A model generated the notes under the pieces. The model did not search any database and was not told the origin of the DNA. It was given only the letters and a program-made list of their open reading frames with translations. Positions 10,972-22,239 of a stretch of DNA of 64,000 nucleotides are shown one piece after another (within the stretch, counting starts at the first letter, position 1; each line of letters starts with the position of its first letter). The stretch lies in NCBI GenBank assembly GCA_963555705.1, contig OY743189.1:203501-267500 (forward strand), read 5' to 3'. The translations under genes and the position numbers were made by a program. The DNA is from Ligustrum vulgare. Taxonomy: Eukaryota; Streptophyta; Magnoliopsida; Lamiales; Oleaceae.

Positions 10972-12650
10972 ATGTCTAGTATCGACGGTAGTTCTGGTAG
11001 TGACAGTACCTCCAGCAATACAAGTAGCGACCACCGTGAGCTCGAGGATGTAGGAAATTCTCTAGTTACTATGGCGGACCCTATAGACTTTAGGCCTCGG
11101 GCTCAGGGGGAAGAGGATACACCATTGACCTACCTTGAGCTTAGGTGTGTGTACAAGGAGCATAAGATCATCGAGGTAGCTAGGGAATTCGGGCTAATGC
11201 CCGGATGTGATATTAGGACTCCAACATCGGAGGATAGGGTAATATCTGCTCGAGAGGGGGAGTTATTAGTGTATAGGGATGCTTTAAAGGTCGGGCTAAG
11301 GTGGCCAGTACATCCGTTCTTCATAGAGTTCCTCGTGGAGCACTCTATGTGCCCGGGGCAGCTAGTGCCTAATGGCTGGAGGATGTTGGTATATTTTTTT
11401 TATTGCTTGCATGGTAATGTCCATAACTCCCCGATTAGATCTCTGTAGAATGGTGTTCGAGCTCAAACAGCTTCCCCACTTTTCATGTTTCGCCTATTTG
11501 TCTAGTCGGGGTAGATTTAAGATGCCTAGGATGTCGAGCTCTCTTCAAGGTTGGAAGGAGAGGTTTTTTTATATAATTCCTCAGGAGCCTGGGCATCCAT
11601 TTTGGTCGGACTGGGTTATTCCGGACACAGTAAAGTTCAACGAGGGTCAAGCTTATTTTGAGGCTTTAGAGCGGGATAGGCGATTGCTCGAGAGTCTAGA
11701 GCCATTAGCGAATAATTTGGATGAATTGCTCGGGAATGATACCCTGGATCGTGCTGGAGTTGTTAACTTCGGGGCTAGGACACTCCTCACCCCCTTCTCT
11801 CTTTTCTTTTTTTAGCTCGATATAATGCCTTGTCCATATTTTTGCAGATGACATAGCGTTTGATCCTTCTCGATTAAATAATTTTTTGAAGGGCAAGGCC
11901 AGAGCAAGTGGTCAGCCCCCGGTGAAAAAAGGCAAGAAGAGACCTCGAGTGGCTAGTGGGCCCGGAGAAGGTTCACGTACACTGTTGAGGGACGAGGATT
12001 CCGAGGAAGTTCCACCCCTACCTCCTCTCATTTCTCCAGCTAAAGTCATCCCCGAAGTGGTGGAACTCGAGGATGACACTTCCAAGGAGGCTTCTCAATC
12101 GCCGGACGTGGTTGAGAAATATAGAAAGGAATTAAGCCCGAGCATGGGCCTTCGGCACTTGGAGGCTGTTCTGAACAGGGTAAGAATTGAGTTTTTCTTA
12201 AAATTTATCTTTGTTCCCCTAACTTATGGCTCATCAATATTGTAGGCATTCAACATTGCCCAGGGCATCGCCCTCCGGGAAGCTGACGAGGGTGAACGTG
12301 CTAAAGGACTGAGCAACTCTATAACCATTCGCGAGATGAAAATAGAACAGCTCGAAGTTGAAAACAAAGATTTGAAACGCGAGAGAGAGAGAGAGACACT
12401 CAGGAAAGAGCTCGGGGATGTTATGGATCGAGCCGAAGAATTGAAGCTTGAGCTTGAGCAGACCCAGAAGAATTATGAAGAGAGGCTAGTCGTTGCCGAG
12501 GCTGCTCGAGCATCAACCATAGAGGAATTTAAGAATTCCGTGGAGTTCGGGCTTTTGCAAGGGGAGTTTGCTTTAGGCTCCTACAATTATGCTTTCAAGC
12601 AAGCGCGAGCTTTGCTGCGCAAGAAAGGTATTGCGACTGAGGACATATGA
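10972..12650 (+). pseudogene. Antisense extra ORF of a Tat/gypsy element (PF04195-like plus coiled coil)
   Basis: Four exon-like segments are visible: 10972-11388, about 11429-11773, about 11847-12179 and 12246-12650. The first contains GLRWPVHPFFIEFL and PGQLVPNGWRMLV, the hallmark of the 'putative gypsy type transposon' domain (PF04195). The third is a basic nuclear-signal-like stretch (KKGKKRPR) followed by an acidic one. The fourth is a heptad-rich coiled coil (about residues 30-90 of that exon) ending in TGA at 12650. The last intron is clean (AACAGG|GTAAG...TTGTAG|GCATTC, phase 0). The first two junctions do not keep frame with any good GT-AG pair I could find, so the gene is probably broken. 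It is transcribed opposite to the element's pol gene, as described for extra ORFs between pol and the 3' LTR in Tat elements. The role of such proteins is unknown. Confidence 0.7.
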
Positions 12651-12889
12651 GGTGACCCTGAACTCACTGAAGGGCTCGTTCTCCCAAAATTGGAGGATGG
12701 TCCCGAGGAAGGAGATGAAGGAGGTTCAGGGGACGAGCTTGAGATTGTTGACAAGGATGTCCCTAGTTAATTTTTTCCCCTAACAGAATTATTTTGTACA
12801 AACTCTTCCATGGGTTTTAATGAAGATTTATTTTCTAGCAGTACGTGCCCATTTGTATGAACACTGCACATGAGCACAGGACCTGATCT

Positions 12890-13550
12890 TCGTACCCCCG
12901 AATGTAAGATTAATAACGAACACATGTGTAACTTAATCAAAGGAGTGATAACCAACATGTGTAAACCCCGATGATGAATAGAGAACATAAGTCTAACCTG
13001 ATCATGGGATTCATATCGAACTGTAAGTGTGAACCCTCAATCTGGGGATTGATAATGAACACAAAGCGCAAACCCCGATCAAAGGGATTGATAATGGACA
13101 CTAAGTGTAAACCCCGATCAAAGGGATTGATAATGAACACAAAGCGCAAACCCCAATCAAAGGGATTGATAATGGACACTAAGTGTAAACTCCGATCAAA
13201 GGGATTGATAATGGGCACTAAGTGTAAACCCCGATCAAAGGGATTGATAATGAACACAAAGCGCAAACCCCGATCAAAGGGATTGATAATGGACACTAAG
13301 TGTAAACCCTGATCAAAGGGATTGATAATGGGCACTAAGTGTAAACCCCGATCAAAGGGATTGATAATGAACACAAAGCACAAACCACGATCAAAGGGAT
13401 TGATAATGAACACTAAGTGTAAACCCCGATCAAAGGGATTGCTAATGAACACAAAGCGCAAACCCTGATCAAAGGGATTGATAATGGACACTAAGTGTAA
13501 ACCCCGATCAGTGGACTGATAAAGGACACATGTTTAAACCCCAATCAGTA
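12890..13550. repeat. 39-bp tandem array, about 16 copies
   Basis: The core unit reads CCCCGATCAAAGGGATTGAT followed by AATGAACACAAAGCGCAAA or AATGGACACTAAGTGTAAA. These two variants largely alternate, giving a 78-bp higher-order repeat. Copies from 13040 to 13510 are nearly identical; those on the flanks (12890-13040 and 13510-13550) are decayed. Because 39 is divisible by three, open frames run through the array on both strands, but these are repeat artefacts. Confidence 0.92.
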
Positions 13551-13624
13551 AGAACTTTAACTATTACGGAAGGGTTATTGATTATACTCGGGCTAAAATT
13601 TCTGATGCATGGTTCGGCGTCAGC

Positions 13625-14025
13625 CCTTGGGGTTCTTGCTCGTGGGCAGGGCTTTGTGTGCTTCCTCATGGGGAAGGCTTTTGAGTGCCTGCTCGTGGGT
13701 AGGGCTTTTGTGCTTCCTCGTGGAGAAGGCTTTCGAGTGCCTGCTCGTGGGCAGGGCTTTTGTGCTTCCTCGTGGAGAAGGCTTTCAAGTGCCTACTCGT
13801 GGGCAGGGCTTTTGTGCTTCCTCATGGGGAAGGCTTGCGAGTGCTTGCTTGTGGGCAAGGCTATGTGTGCTTCCTCGTGGGGAAGGCTTTCGAGTGCTTG
13901 CTCGTGGGCAAGGCTTTGTGTGCTTCCTCATGGGGAAGGCTTTTGAGTGCTTGCTCGTGTGAAAGGCTTTATGTGCTTCCTCGTGGGGAAGGCTTTCGAG
14001 TGCTTGCTCGTGGCCAAGGCTTTGA
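13625..14025. repeat. 52/53-bp tandem array built of 26-bp half units
   Basis: About seven to eight copies of a unit with TGCTCGTGGGCAGGGCTTT and TCCTCGTGGGGAAGGCTTT halves. The two halves are themselves related, so the array arose from a 26-bp ancestor. Some copies have one extra base (TTTGTGTG against TTTTGTG), which shifts the apparent reading frame between copies. It lies between the first tandem array and the pol tail. Confidence 0.9.
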
Positions 14026-14172
14026 TATAAACAACATAATTGGAGAGAATTTTCTTTTACTTACAGATGCCATTGTGGAAATAAAAGTTGGCGCGCAGGC
14101 CAGAACTGAAATTAAACTAAGAAAGAGAATGCAAAGAAAATTAAAAGGAACGAACTGCAAAGCCTGGCTTTG

Positions 14173-14463
14173 TTACTTGTAGTAGATTTTCAGGTTGTCT
14201 GCATTCCAAGGTCTTGGAAGTGGTGTTCCTGTGAGATCCCAAAGACTGTATGATCCTCCTTGGGTCTGCCGTATAATTTCATAGGGTCCTTCCCAAGCAG
14301 GCCCAAGTTTCCCTGGGGGATGACCAGCTGCCTCTGCTTTCCTTAGCACAAGATCTCTTGCCCTGAACCTTCTCGGTGTGACCCTGCTGTTGAAGTACTT
14401 GGCCGTTCCACTCTGATATGATGCTATCCTTGTGCTTGCCTGCTCACGAACTTCTTCAAGCAA
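14173..14463 (-). pseudogene. Tat-type gypsy pol, extreme C-terminus (integrase tail)
   Basis: On the minus strand the frame reads RFRARDLVLRK, then GKLGPAWEGPYEI, GGSYSLWDLTG and NADNLKIYYK, and stops at 14173. This is the end of the integrase C-terminal domain of non-chromodomain gypsy elements, where it binds DNA; the reading ends without a chromodomain. Everything upstream (RT, RNase H, integrase core) is cut away at 14464 by LTR-R sequence. With the tandem arrays, antisense ORF and LTR to its left, it defines the 3' half of one element. Confidence 0.85.
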
Positions 14464-14902
14464 GTCAAGGTGCGCATAATTATGTGTTCAATTATTCGGT
14501 AAATTAATTATCGGCGATGAGTCTACTGAGTATTTCTATGAAATGCTCATTCATTTTTAACAAATATTTGCAGATTTCGGAGATGGAGGCGCTTGATGGA
14601 CATGGTGGCAATAATAATTAAATAATAGAAATTTTATTCTTAGCAAAGTTATTTACATTTTTTTTATATTAGTAAAGGGGTTTTTTTTTTTATAAGTTTA
14701 GAATTCTAGCAAATTTATAACATTGTTAAATGATTTCTTTATTTAGAAAATAATAACTGTTTTGAATTGTTATTTCAAATTCAAAATTATTAAATGTTGC
14801 CAAGTATGAAAATTTTTATTATTCTTCCGCTTAATCGTGATTTTAAAAGTTAGACAAGACGATAACGTGACGAACTGGGTATTTAGAACTCGGGGCGTCA
14901 CA
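14464..14902 (-). mobile_element. LTR family R fragment, 5' end, inverted
   Basis: Reverse complement of the start of the LTR at 51164: the minus strand begins TGTGACGCCCCGAGTTC at 14902 and includes CTCAGTAGACTCATCGCC, which is also found near 51495. It truncates the Tat pol tail. Confidence 0.7.
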
Positions 14903-15088
14903 TAATATTCTTGTTTAATTTTCGTTAATATTATGCCAACTAAATTAAAATTCTTATTTAATGTTGAATATGGCCCTTTAAACAAGTCAAACAAATTAAA
15001 ATTTCTATTTGACTTTCAAGCAGATCTCATTAAATATGAATAATTTAATTAATATAATAATATGACAAATTTTTGGGTCGTTACACAT
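14903..15088 (+). mobile_element. LTR-like 3' end fragment
   Basis: AT-rich tail ending TTTTTGGGTCGTTACA at about 15087, the terminus expected of family R LTRs in + orientation. The rest of that LTR is not present. Confidence 0.5.
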
Positions 15089-15139
15089 ATTCACTGCCAC
15101 TACCACTTCATATAGCCTTAATCTTTTTACTAAGTTGAA

Positions 15140-16110
15140 TCTCAATTTCTAACTCGTTGTTTAAACACTTTAATTGCCTTGTCTTTACTCTTGATTAAAT
15201 ACACATAACAAAATCGAGTGCAATCATCGATAAAAGTGATAAAGTACTTTTTATCACCGCTAGTTTGAACAAACTTTAAATCACATATATCGATGTGAAT
15301 TAAATCTAGAGGTTCAATATTTCTATCGATAGAACGAAAGGGTAAACGAGCCATTTTGGATTCTACACATACATCGCATTTGTGAATAGGATCTAAGTCG
15401 CACTTTGGTAATAAATCTAATTTGATTAATCTACACAAAGTATTATAGTTTACATGTCCAAAACGTTCATGCCAAACATTAAATGATTCCAACATGTAAG
15501 AAGAAGATGTAATTTTTTTAGTAGAAGGTTGTACAACTGTCATTACATTCATCTTAAAGAGCCCCTCATTCAGGCAGCCCTTCCTACATTTTTTAGTAAG
15601 GAAAATTTGTTCGATACAAATACAAGTTTAAATCCGTTCTTGCTTAATAGAGATCTGGATACCTAATTCTTACGAATCTCGAGCACATAAAGAACATTGT
15701 TCAATGTAAGTTCCTTTCCACTAGTCATTATCAACACGATCTTTCCCTGTCCTTCAACTTTAGAGGATGATGAGTTTCCCATGTAGAGTTGTTCATGATG
15801 ATCCATTGACTTGTAAGTAGAGAACATCCAGTCGTTTTCACATATGTAGCGAGTTGCACTGAGAGACAACCGCAGAAAGATTTATGCCTTGTACTTTTTT
15901 AGAAAGGTTGTCATGTTCTGTTACATTAGCTTGGGCTATTTTACTCTTTACATTTTTGGCTTTCGACAATCCTTAGATCGATGTCCTGCTTTTCTGTAGT
16001 TGTAACAGTTACCTTTGAACTTTTAGGAGCATTTGAAGAACCAGTTTGTCCTTCCCCATTATGCTTCCTCTTTTTGTTGGACTTGGGACCTCCTTCAACA
16101 ATGTTGGCCT
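15140..16110 (-). pseudogene. Ty1/copia fragment 1: zinc knuckle, protease, GAG-pre-integrase, integrase start
   Basis: The minus strand runs through a decayed gag zinc knuckle (about 15957-16010; CYNY...GHRSKDC, in which the second cysteine is a tyrosine). A protease-like region follows (15869-15663, with YMGNSS and LTLNNVLYV), then a GAG-pre-integrase and integrase N-terminus (15552-15142, with WHERFGHVNY, HKCDVCVESK, DLIHIDICDL and FITFIDD). These match TNT1-94-type copia polyproteins. Frameshifts separate the three blocks. The rest of integrase and RT are absent, and an LTR-R piece adjoins at 15088. Confidence 0.85.
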
Positions 16111-16218
16111 TAGTGATGGCAACGGGTCGGGTTCGGGTCCGGTACCCCCGCCCCCGCGAGATTTTTTCAATTCCAAACCCGCGCCCGCGACTTGCGAATT
16201 TTGGGTCGGGTGGGTCAA
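16111..16218. mobile_element. Scrap of a GC-rich hAT-like MITE
   Basis: GATGGCAACGGGTCGGGTTC and the following CCCGCCCCCGCGAG... stand out as GC-rich in AT-rich surroundings. They match the terminal type of the MITE at 33166-33495 (TAGGGATGG..). It sits exactly between copia fragment 1 and copia element 2, and its other end is lost. Confidence 0.55.
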
Positions 16219-19200
16219 CCAAGAGATGAGATTGGAACCAAGGTACACAAGATAGCCAGTTGTGGAGCATTGAGAATCTGGACAACCAGCCAGTCAGCAT
16301 CGGAGTATGCAGAAAGTTTTATTGGTTGATGTTGCGATGTAAACATTAAACCATGATCAAGAGAGCCTTTGATGTAACGAAGAATGTGTTTGACAACAAC
16401 AAGATGGGGGCATACGTGGTTGGATCATGAACTAGGAAATCGTGTTAACCGCAAAGGGAATGTCCGGACGTGTGATGGTGAGATACTGTAAAGACCCAAC
16501 AAGTTCCCGGAAAAGAGTTGGATTTTCAAGGACCATTCCATCATCAGCAAGACATAGGAGTACTCACAGGTTTGCTGTTGAGAAGGTCATGCTTTATTAG
16601 AAGATCATGAACATATTTAACTTGGTTGAAGTGCAGCCCATGAGAATGAGTTGTGACTTGCAGACCAAGGAAACAATGTAGTGGACCTAAATCCTTGATG
16701 TTAAAGCCGTGCCCAAGAGAATCTATAAAACTTTGAAGGAGATGATCGTTGTTACCCTTAACCACAATGTCATCGACATATAGTAGAAAATAAATTGTGT
16801 GCAGTCCATAATGATAAATAAACGAGGAGGAATTATCAATACTTTGAATGAAACCAACAGATATAAGAAAAGTACTCATTCTATGAAACCAGGCATGCAG
16901 AGCTTGTTTGAGGCCGTATAGAGCTTTGTTGAGCTTGTAGACATGAGATGGGTAAGATGGATCAACGAAGCTAGGTGGTTGGATCATATATACATCTTCC
17001 TTGAGAATGCCATGAAGAAAGAGAATCTTGACATCTAATTGACGAAGAGACCATCCTCAAGACACAACAAGTGTAATCACAGTACAGATAGTGGCAGGTT
17101 TAATGATAGGGCTAAAGGTTTCGTTGTAATCAATACCCTGTTGTTGATGGAATCCCTTGGCGACGGGATGGGCCTTATAGCGCTCAACTGAGCCATTAGA
17201 TTTTTGCTTCACCTGAAATACCTATTTACAACCCATTGTATTCTACGTTGGGAGGAAGATACTAGAGTCCAAGTGTTTTTCTTCAACAGGTCATTGATTT
17301 CCTTAGTCATTGTTGTACGCCATTTTGGTTTCTGAGAGGCTTGAGAGTAATAGGTTGGTTCAATTTATCAACTATTATGAGTAGAGCCCGATGGATTGGA
17401 TATTATATAGTACCATCAGCGCGTGCTTTGGGCTTGAGAATGCAGTCTCGGAGTCTAGTGGTCATGGGATGACTGGAAGGTGGAGGTACAATTGGAGCAG
17501 GAATTGTAGAATCGGAGGCTTGAAACTGGGGAGCTGGGATTTGGGAAGGTGGTGGTTCAATTTTTTGGGGGAGGAGTTGTAATGGTAGATTCTGGTGCGG
17601 ATATGATTGGCAATGCAGGAGAGGACGGTGGTTCAAATAACTCAAGCAGATTGGATGCCGGAGATGGTGAAGATGGTGACAACTCTGTATGAGGAATTAT
17701 GTCAGATGGGTATGACAATGGGCTCGACAATGAGGCTTGCTGAGGTATTGGATTGGATAGTGAGACAAGATTAAGTGGATTGGTATTGGAGGAAGATTGT
17801 ACCTGCAATTCTTTAAAAGGAAAATTATTTTCGTTAAATGAAACATGATGGGAGACATAGACACGACAAGTGGCAAGATTGAGACAACGATAACCTTTAT
17901 GATGAGGACTATAACCAAGAAAAACACACTCAACACTTGGGCTAGAGAGTTTCTTGGAGACATATGGACCAAGATGAGGAAAGCAAGAACAACCGAAAAC
18001 TAGAAGAGAAGAGGAAGAGGGAGGAGTACCATGTAGACGATGATGAGGTAGAGCCCAATCTAGAACAGGGGTAGGAAGGAGGTTAATGATGTAGACCGAG
18101 GTTAAGGCAGATTCAACCCATAGATTTTGGGGAACACTAGATGTGAGTAGTAGAGTTCGGGTCATGGTGGCAATGTGACGATGTTTACGTTTAGCTAATC
18201 CACTTTGTTGTGGTGTATGGGGACATGAAAAAAGTTTTTGAATACCCAAAGATTTATAAAAATGGGAAAAGGCATGATTTGCATATTTAGTGCAATTGTT
18301 AGTTGTCACTTTGTAAGAACCTCATTTTTACGACGCATTGGGTTGATCCAAGTGTAATGTGAGAACTCATCGGAAAAGAGAACATAGTATTTGAAGTCAC
18401 TAACTGAAAAAAAAAAATGGGAGACATCCATACATCACTATGAATAATATCAAATGGAGAGGTAGCATACATATTATTTGAAGTAAAGGGCAATTGATGT
18501 AATTTGCTAAGTGCACAGTTACGACAAAATGTACGAAGAGAGGAGTCAATAGTAGGTCCTAAACGAGCTAACACCGGAGACGAAGGATGGCCCAAACGAT
18601 TATGCCAAAGGGAGGAATAAATATTCACTAGAGCTTGTGGAGGAGTGGGGACGGAAGAAAAATTGAGCGAATAGAGACCATCTTTAGAAGGGCCCTAAAA
18701 TAATAAACAACATATACGTAAACAATGGACTTAATAAAAGTTAGGAGCAAAATGAAAATAGACCAGATTATCTTTGGTGAAACGAGATACAGATAGATGA
18801 CTTTTACGAATGGAAGGAATAAGCAAGATATTTTCTATGGAAAATTGAGAATTTCCCAATGATAAGGGAAGGTTACCAGTATGGGAAACTGGCATTGAAT
18901 CGCCATTTCCCATATAGACATTGTGTGGCCCATCATAAAACTGAGAGTTATGAATTGGCATGGCTATCATATGATGAGTAGCTCTGGTATCAGGGTACAA
19001 TTTGGGTCACAAAGGGAATGAGCTCCTACAAATGGTGTTGCTGTCGTTAGGCCAGAAAAACGATGTGGGAAATTATTGAGACTGTGCTAATTTGTTTGAC
19101 AATTGGGACACCACTATAGGCCTGGACCAAGAATTCCTTTGGCCAATGGGGAGTAGGCAGCGTAGTTTACTGGAGGAAAAGGAGACATCATTGCCTGAGC

Positions 19201-20084
19201 ATTTGGGAAGATCGTGTTCTGTTGAGATGCATTTTACATTGGGGCTTGCTGGAGTGCATCACCTCACTTGTAGCAATTATTTCCATGATTTTTACCACCT
19301 CGATGAGAACCATGGGATTGTTGGTCCTGGTTGCCATGATGGAATAAGGCGTTGGCTGAGTCGGTGTCCAAAGAGCGGGTTTGCTGAGCATCAAAAGCTA
19401 GAATCCTTGCTCAGAGTTCAGAGAAATTATGCAATTTTTGAGTTGTGAAAGCATTATGAAGCATCAAGTAATCCCGGCCAAGACCATGAAGAGTGGGAAC
19501 TACCAAGTCAGCGTCAGGGACAGGTTGGTGGATGGAGGCTAGTGAGTCAGCAATGGATTTAGCTTGCTGAAGGTAAGCATCAACTGATTGTGAGCCCTTT
19601 TGAAGATCAAAGAGTTGTAGTTTAAGGCTTGTAGCGCTGGAGACAGAGCGCTGAGAAAAATAGCGCTCCAGGCAATCCCAAATTGCTTGGGATGTGTTCC
19701 AAAGGTGAGGAAAGCGATATTTTCGGTCAGTGAGGAGGCAAGGATACTGACATTTTGTTGATCGGTGGTGAACCATTTTTCATGTTCAGGGTTGGGAATG
19801 ATGGTGGCAGAGCTGCTTTCAATTGCAGTAGTTCTAATAGTGGGACTGGGTTCTGGAATGGATCCATTTACATAGCCCTAAGCTTGAAACCATTGAGATA
19901 AGATTTAATCCGACGGAGCCAAACCAAGTAATTTGTTTCATTGAGCTTGGTAAATTGGGAAGTGTTTTGGGAGAGAGAAGCAGAAGAGGAAGAAGCCATG
20001 AGAAGAGAATATGTGGAAGTAACTACAAGAGAGGAAGAAAACGTAGAGGACACAGGTGAGGATTCAAATTTTAGGCTGATACCA
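16219..20084 (-). pseudogene. Ty1/copia element 2: degenerate gag-pol
   Basis: All copia domains appear in order on the minus strand. Gag: about 20010-19411, with LNETNYLVWLRRI and a UBN2-like LQKGSQSVDAYLQQ. Protease: 19000-18731, where the active-site triad reads DTRATHH. GAG-pre-integrase: 18628-18430, WHNRLGHPS. Integrase: 18309-17950, with HTPQQSGLAKRKHRH and a following VFLGYSPHHKGYRC. RT: about 17040-16544, YGLKQALHAWF and YVDDIV. RNase H: to 16219. Several stops and frameshifts separate them, so no polyprotein can be made. The 3' LTR is missing; the element ends in RNase H at a MITE scrap. The 5' LTR and PBS are at 20074-20296. Confidence 0.9.
20074..20084 (-). other. Primer-binding site of copia element 2
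   Basis: The minus strand reads TGGTATCAGCC directly next to the LTR end at 20085. It resembles the TGGTATCAGAGC site complementary to initiator tRNA-Met used by plant copia elements, with the last positions changed. Confidence 0.8.
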
Positions 20085-20296
20085 TGTAGAAATGATTTTC
20101 TATTATCGTCAGCTATTACAATCTGTACAATATATAGTAATGGAATTGACGGATTTACAGGAAGATAGTAAATCTGAAGCACAATTGTATCCAATTCCAA
20201 ATATAGACAGACTAGTCAATGGGAGTGATTGAAGAGGATGATTGAGTTGTTGTAATACTGGGCATGATTTGAGGAGAATATTGATTCCCTCTAACA
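20085..20296 (-). mobile_element. 5' LTR of copia element 2 (212 bp)
   Basis: On the minus strand it starts TGTTAGAGGG and ends TTTCTACA, directly abutting the PBS. CTATATATTG-like sequence around 20135 (minus strand) is a possible TATA region. No second copy of this LTR was seen in the window. Confidence 0.75.
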
Positions 20297-20551
20297 ACAA
20301 GTCTATGTTGCTCAAGTCAGTTATCCCTTAATCATAAAAAAAATTCCCTTATGTTTAAGCCCCTGTTTGTTTCTCAGTTTAAAGAGTTTTTTTTTATTAT
20401 TTATGTGCAGAATATTTTATTATGTGAATGTGTGACAGAAAATGAATATGAGAAAAAAAAGTTTTATGATAATGATTAAAGTAATACCGTTTTTCGTTTT
20501 ACTAGCTTTCTTGAATGTCGTGAAGTTTTATATTGATGCCATTGTAATTTA
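20297..20551. other. Unassigned AT-rich sequence between copia element 2 and the Helitron
   Basis: Contains poly-T/poly-A runs and a phrase (CCCCTGTTTGTTTCTCAG near 20360) like a MITE terminus, without a matching second end. Confidence 0.4.
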
Positions 20552-20706
20552 CTAGTACGTACCCGTGCGATGCACGGATGACATTATTATTGTCTTTTTT
20601 TTGCAATGAAAATCATTAATGAACAAAGTGACATAATTAAGTAATGATCATGCTAAAATAAAATTGGACATTGATAGTCGATATTTAAAATAGATACATT
20701 GACAAA

Positions 20707-21153
20707 TCAAACCAAGTTTTGGAAAACTTCTTTATAAACAACATTTTTAGTGGAATTTGTTGGTTGTCCATCCTTATTTGAAATCAGTATCTTCAATCCA
20801 GCACGGTTGGTAACTCGAGACACTGCTACGTATAGTTGTCCATGACTAAATACTGGTCTTTTCAAATATAGTCCAACATGCGAGAGAGATTGACCTTGAC
20901 TCTTGTCAATAGTCATAGCATATGAGACTATCACTGGAAACTGCCTTCGTTGAAACTTGAAAGGTATTCGTGGGTCCGATGGAGTTAGAGTCATTCTAGG
21001 TATAAAAACTTTATGTCCAGCATTGCTTCCTGAAATTACTTTTGCCTCCAAAACATGATTACCAAGTCTCGTAATTACCAATCCAGTCCCATTACAAAGT
21101 CCAGCTGATGGATCAGTATTTCTCAGGTATATTTTAAGCATCTTCAGGTACAT
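20707..21153 (-). pseudogene. PIF1-like helicase C-terminus of the Helitron
   Basis: 148 codons on the minus strand end at TAA near the Helitron 3' end. Conserved blocks are [34 protein letters not shown], the helicase motif [12 protein letters not shown] and [11 protein letters not shown]. In complete Helitrons this follows the Rep endonuclease and helicase motifs I-IV, all missing here. The surviving part has no internal stop, so this copy is recent or its source was active recently. Confidence 0.92.
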
Positions 21154-22000
21154 TTATTTTCTGTTCTGTTTAGGCAGCCTGAATATATTTAGTTATTTGT
21201 TAATCATTTATTCTATTTAAGCATCATGTAAAGTATATTTTAAGCATCTTCAAGTATCTATCCATATTTTATTTTGTTTAAGCATTCTCAGGTACATTTA
21301 TTTTATGTTTAAGCATTTTCAGATTTCATTAACGTGTGCCTGCATTTAACATTTCATTTTTAAGCATCTTGAGGTATCTATTCATATTTTATTCTGTTTA
21401 AGCATCTTCAGATACATTTATTTTATGAAAATGCCTGCATTTAACATTTCTACTCTAAGGTAGATTTTATCACATTGTATGTGTACTTCTCACACATTTT
21501 AGCATGTCCAGCCTTTTAATGTTCATTAGGAAATAAATTAGCATCATGTAAGGATATTTTAAGCATCTTTAGGTACATTTATGTTCTATTCTGTTTAGGC
21601 AGCCTGAATATATTTAGTTATTTGTTAATCCTTTATTCTATTTAAGCATCATGTAAAGTATATTTTAAGCATCTTCAGGTATCTATCCATATTTTATTTT
21701 GTTTAAGCATTCTCAGGTACATTTATTTTATGTTTAAGCATTTTCAGATTTCATTAACCTGTGCCTGCATTTAACACTTCATTTTTAAGCATCTTGAGGT
21801 ATCTATCCATATTTTATTCTGTTTAAGCATCTTCAGATTTCATTAACTTGTGCCTAGTTTCCAGCATGTAACATTTCTAGATTTTATCAGATTGTATGTG
21901 TACTTCTTTACATTTTAGCATGTCCAGCCTTTTTTATGTTCATTAGAAAAAAAATCTGCATCATATTAGTATATTTTAAGCATCTTCAGGTACATTTATT
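21131..22000. repeat. Direct duplication of about 425 bp with internal TTTAAGCAT motifs
   Basis: TTAGGCAGCCTGAATATATT occurs at about 21170 and again about 425 bp on at 21595, with the flanks matching for several hundred bases. Within each copy the phrase TTTAAGCATcTTCAGGTA recurs five or more times. Confidence 0.85.
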
Positions 22001-22239
22001 TTCTGTTTAAGCATGTTCATACACTTACAAAAGAAGTGCTTTGTACTTACATGTCTATCTGTCAAAACCATCTCAATGCTAACACACACGTCTCTCCGGT
22101 TGAAGTCAAGTACTTTCCAAAGGCGTGCAACCCGGACGTCGATATTCCACTCTGTCTTTGCTGCGTTAATGTCTTGGATGCAGTTGCTGTTGTTGGCCAT
22201 GGTAACTGAAGATTACTTGGATGGAGTTGTGGTTGCTGG

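Noticed and set aside
13043..13491. A 184-codon minus-strand ORF with repeated INPFDRGL units, looking like a repeat protein
   Set aside because: It is the 39-bp tandem array read in a frame kept open because 39 is divisible by three; the + strand is open too.
13530..14182. Overlapping + strand ORFs rich in Gly/Ala/Cys/Phe, each over 110 codons
   Set aside because: These are readings of the 52/53-bp array in different frames, with no independent coding signal.
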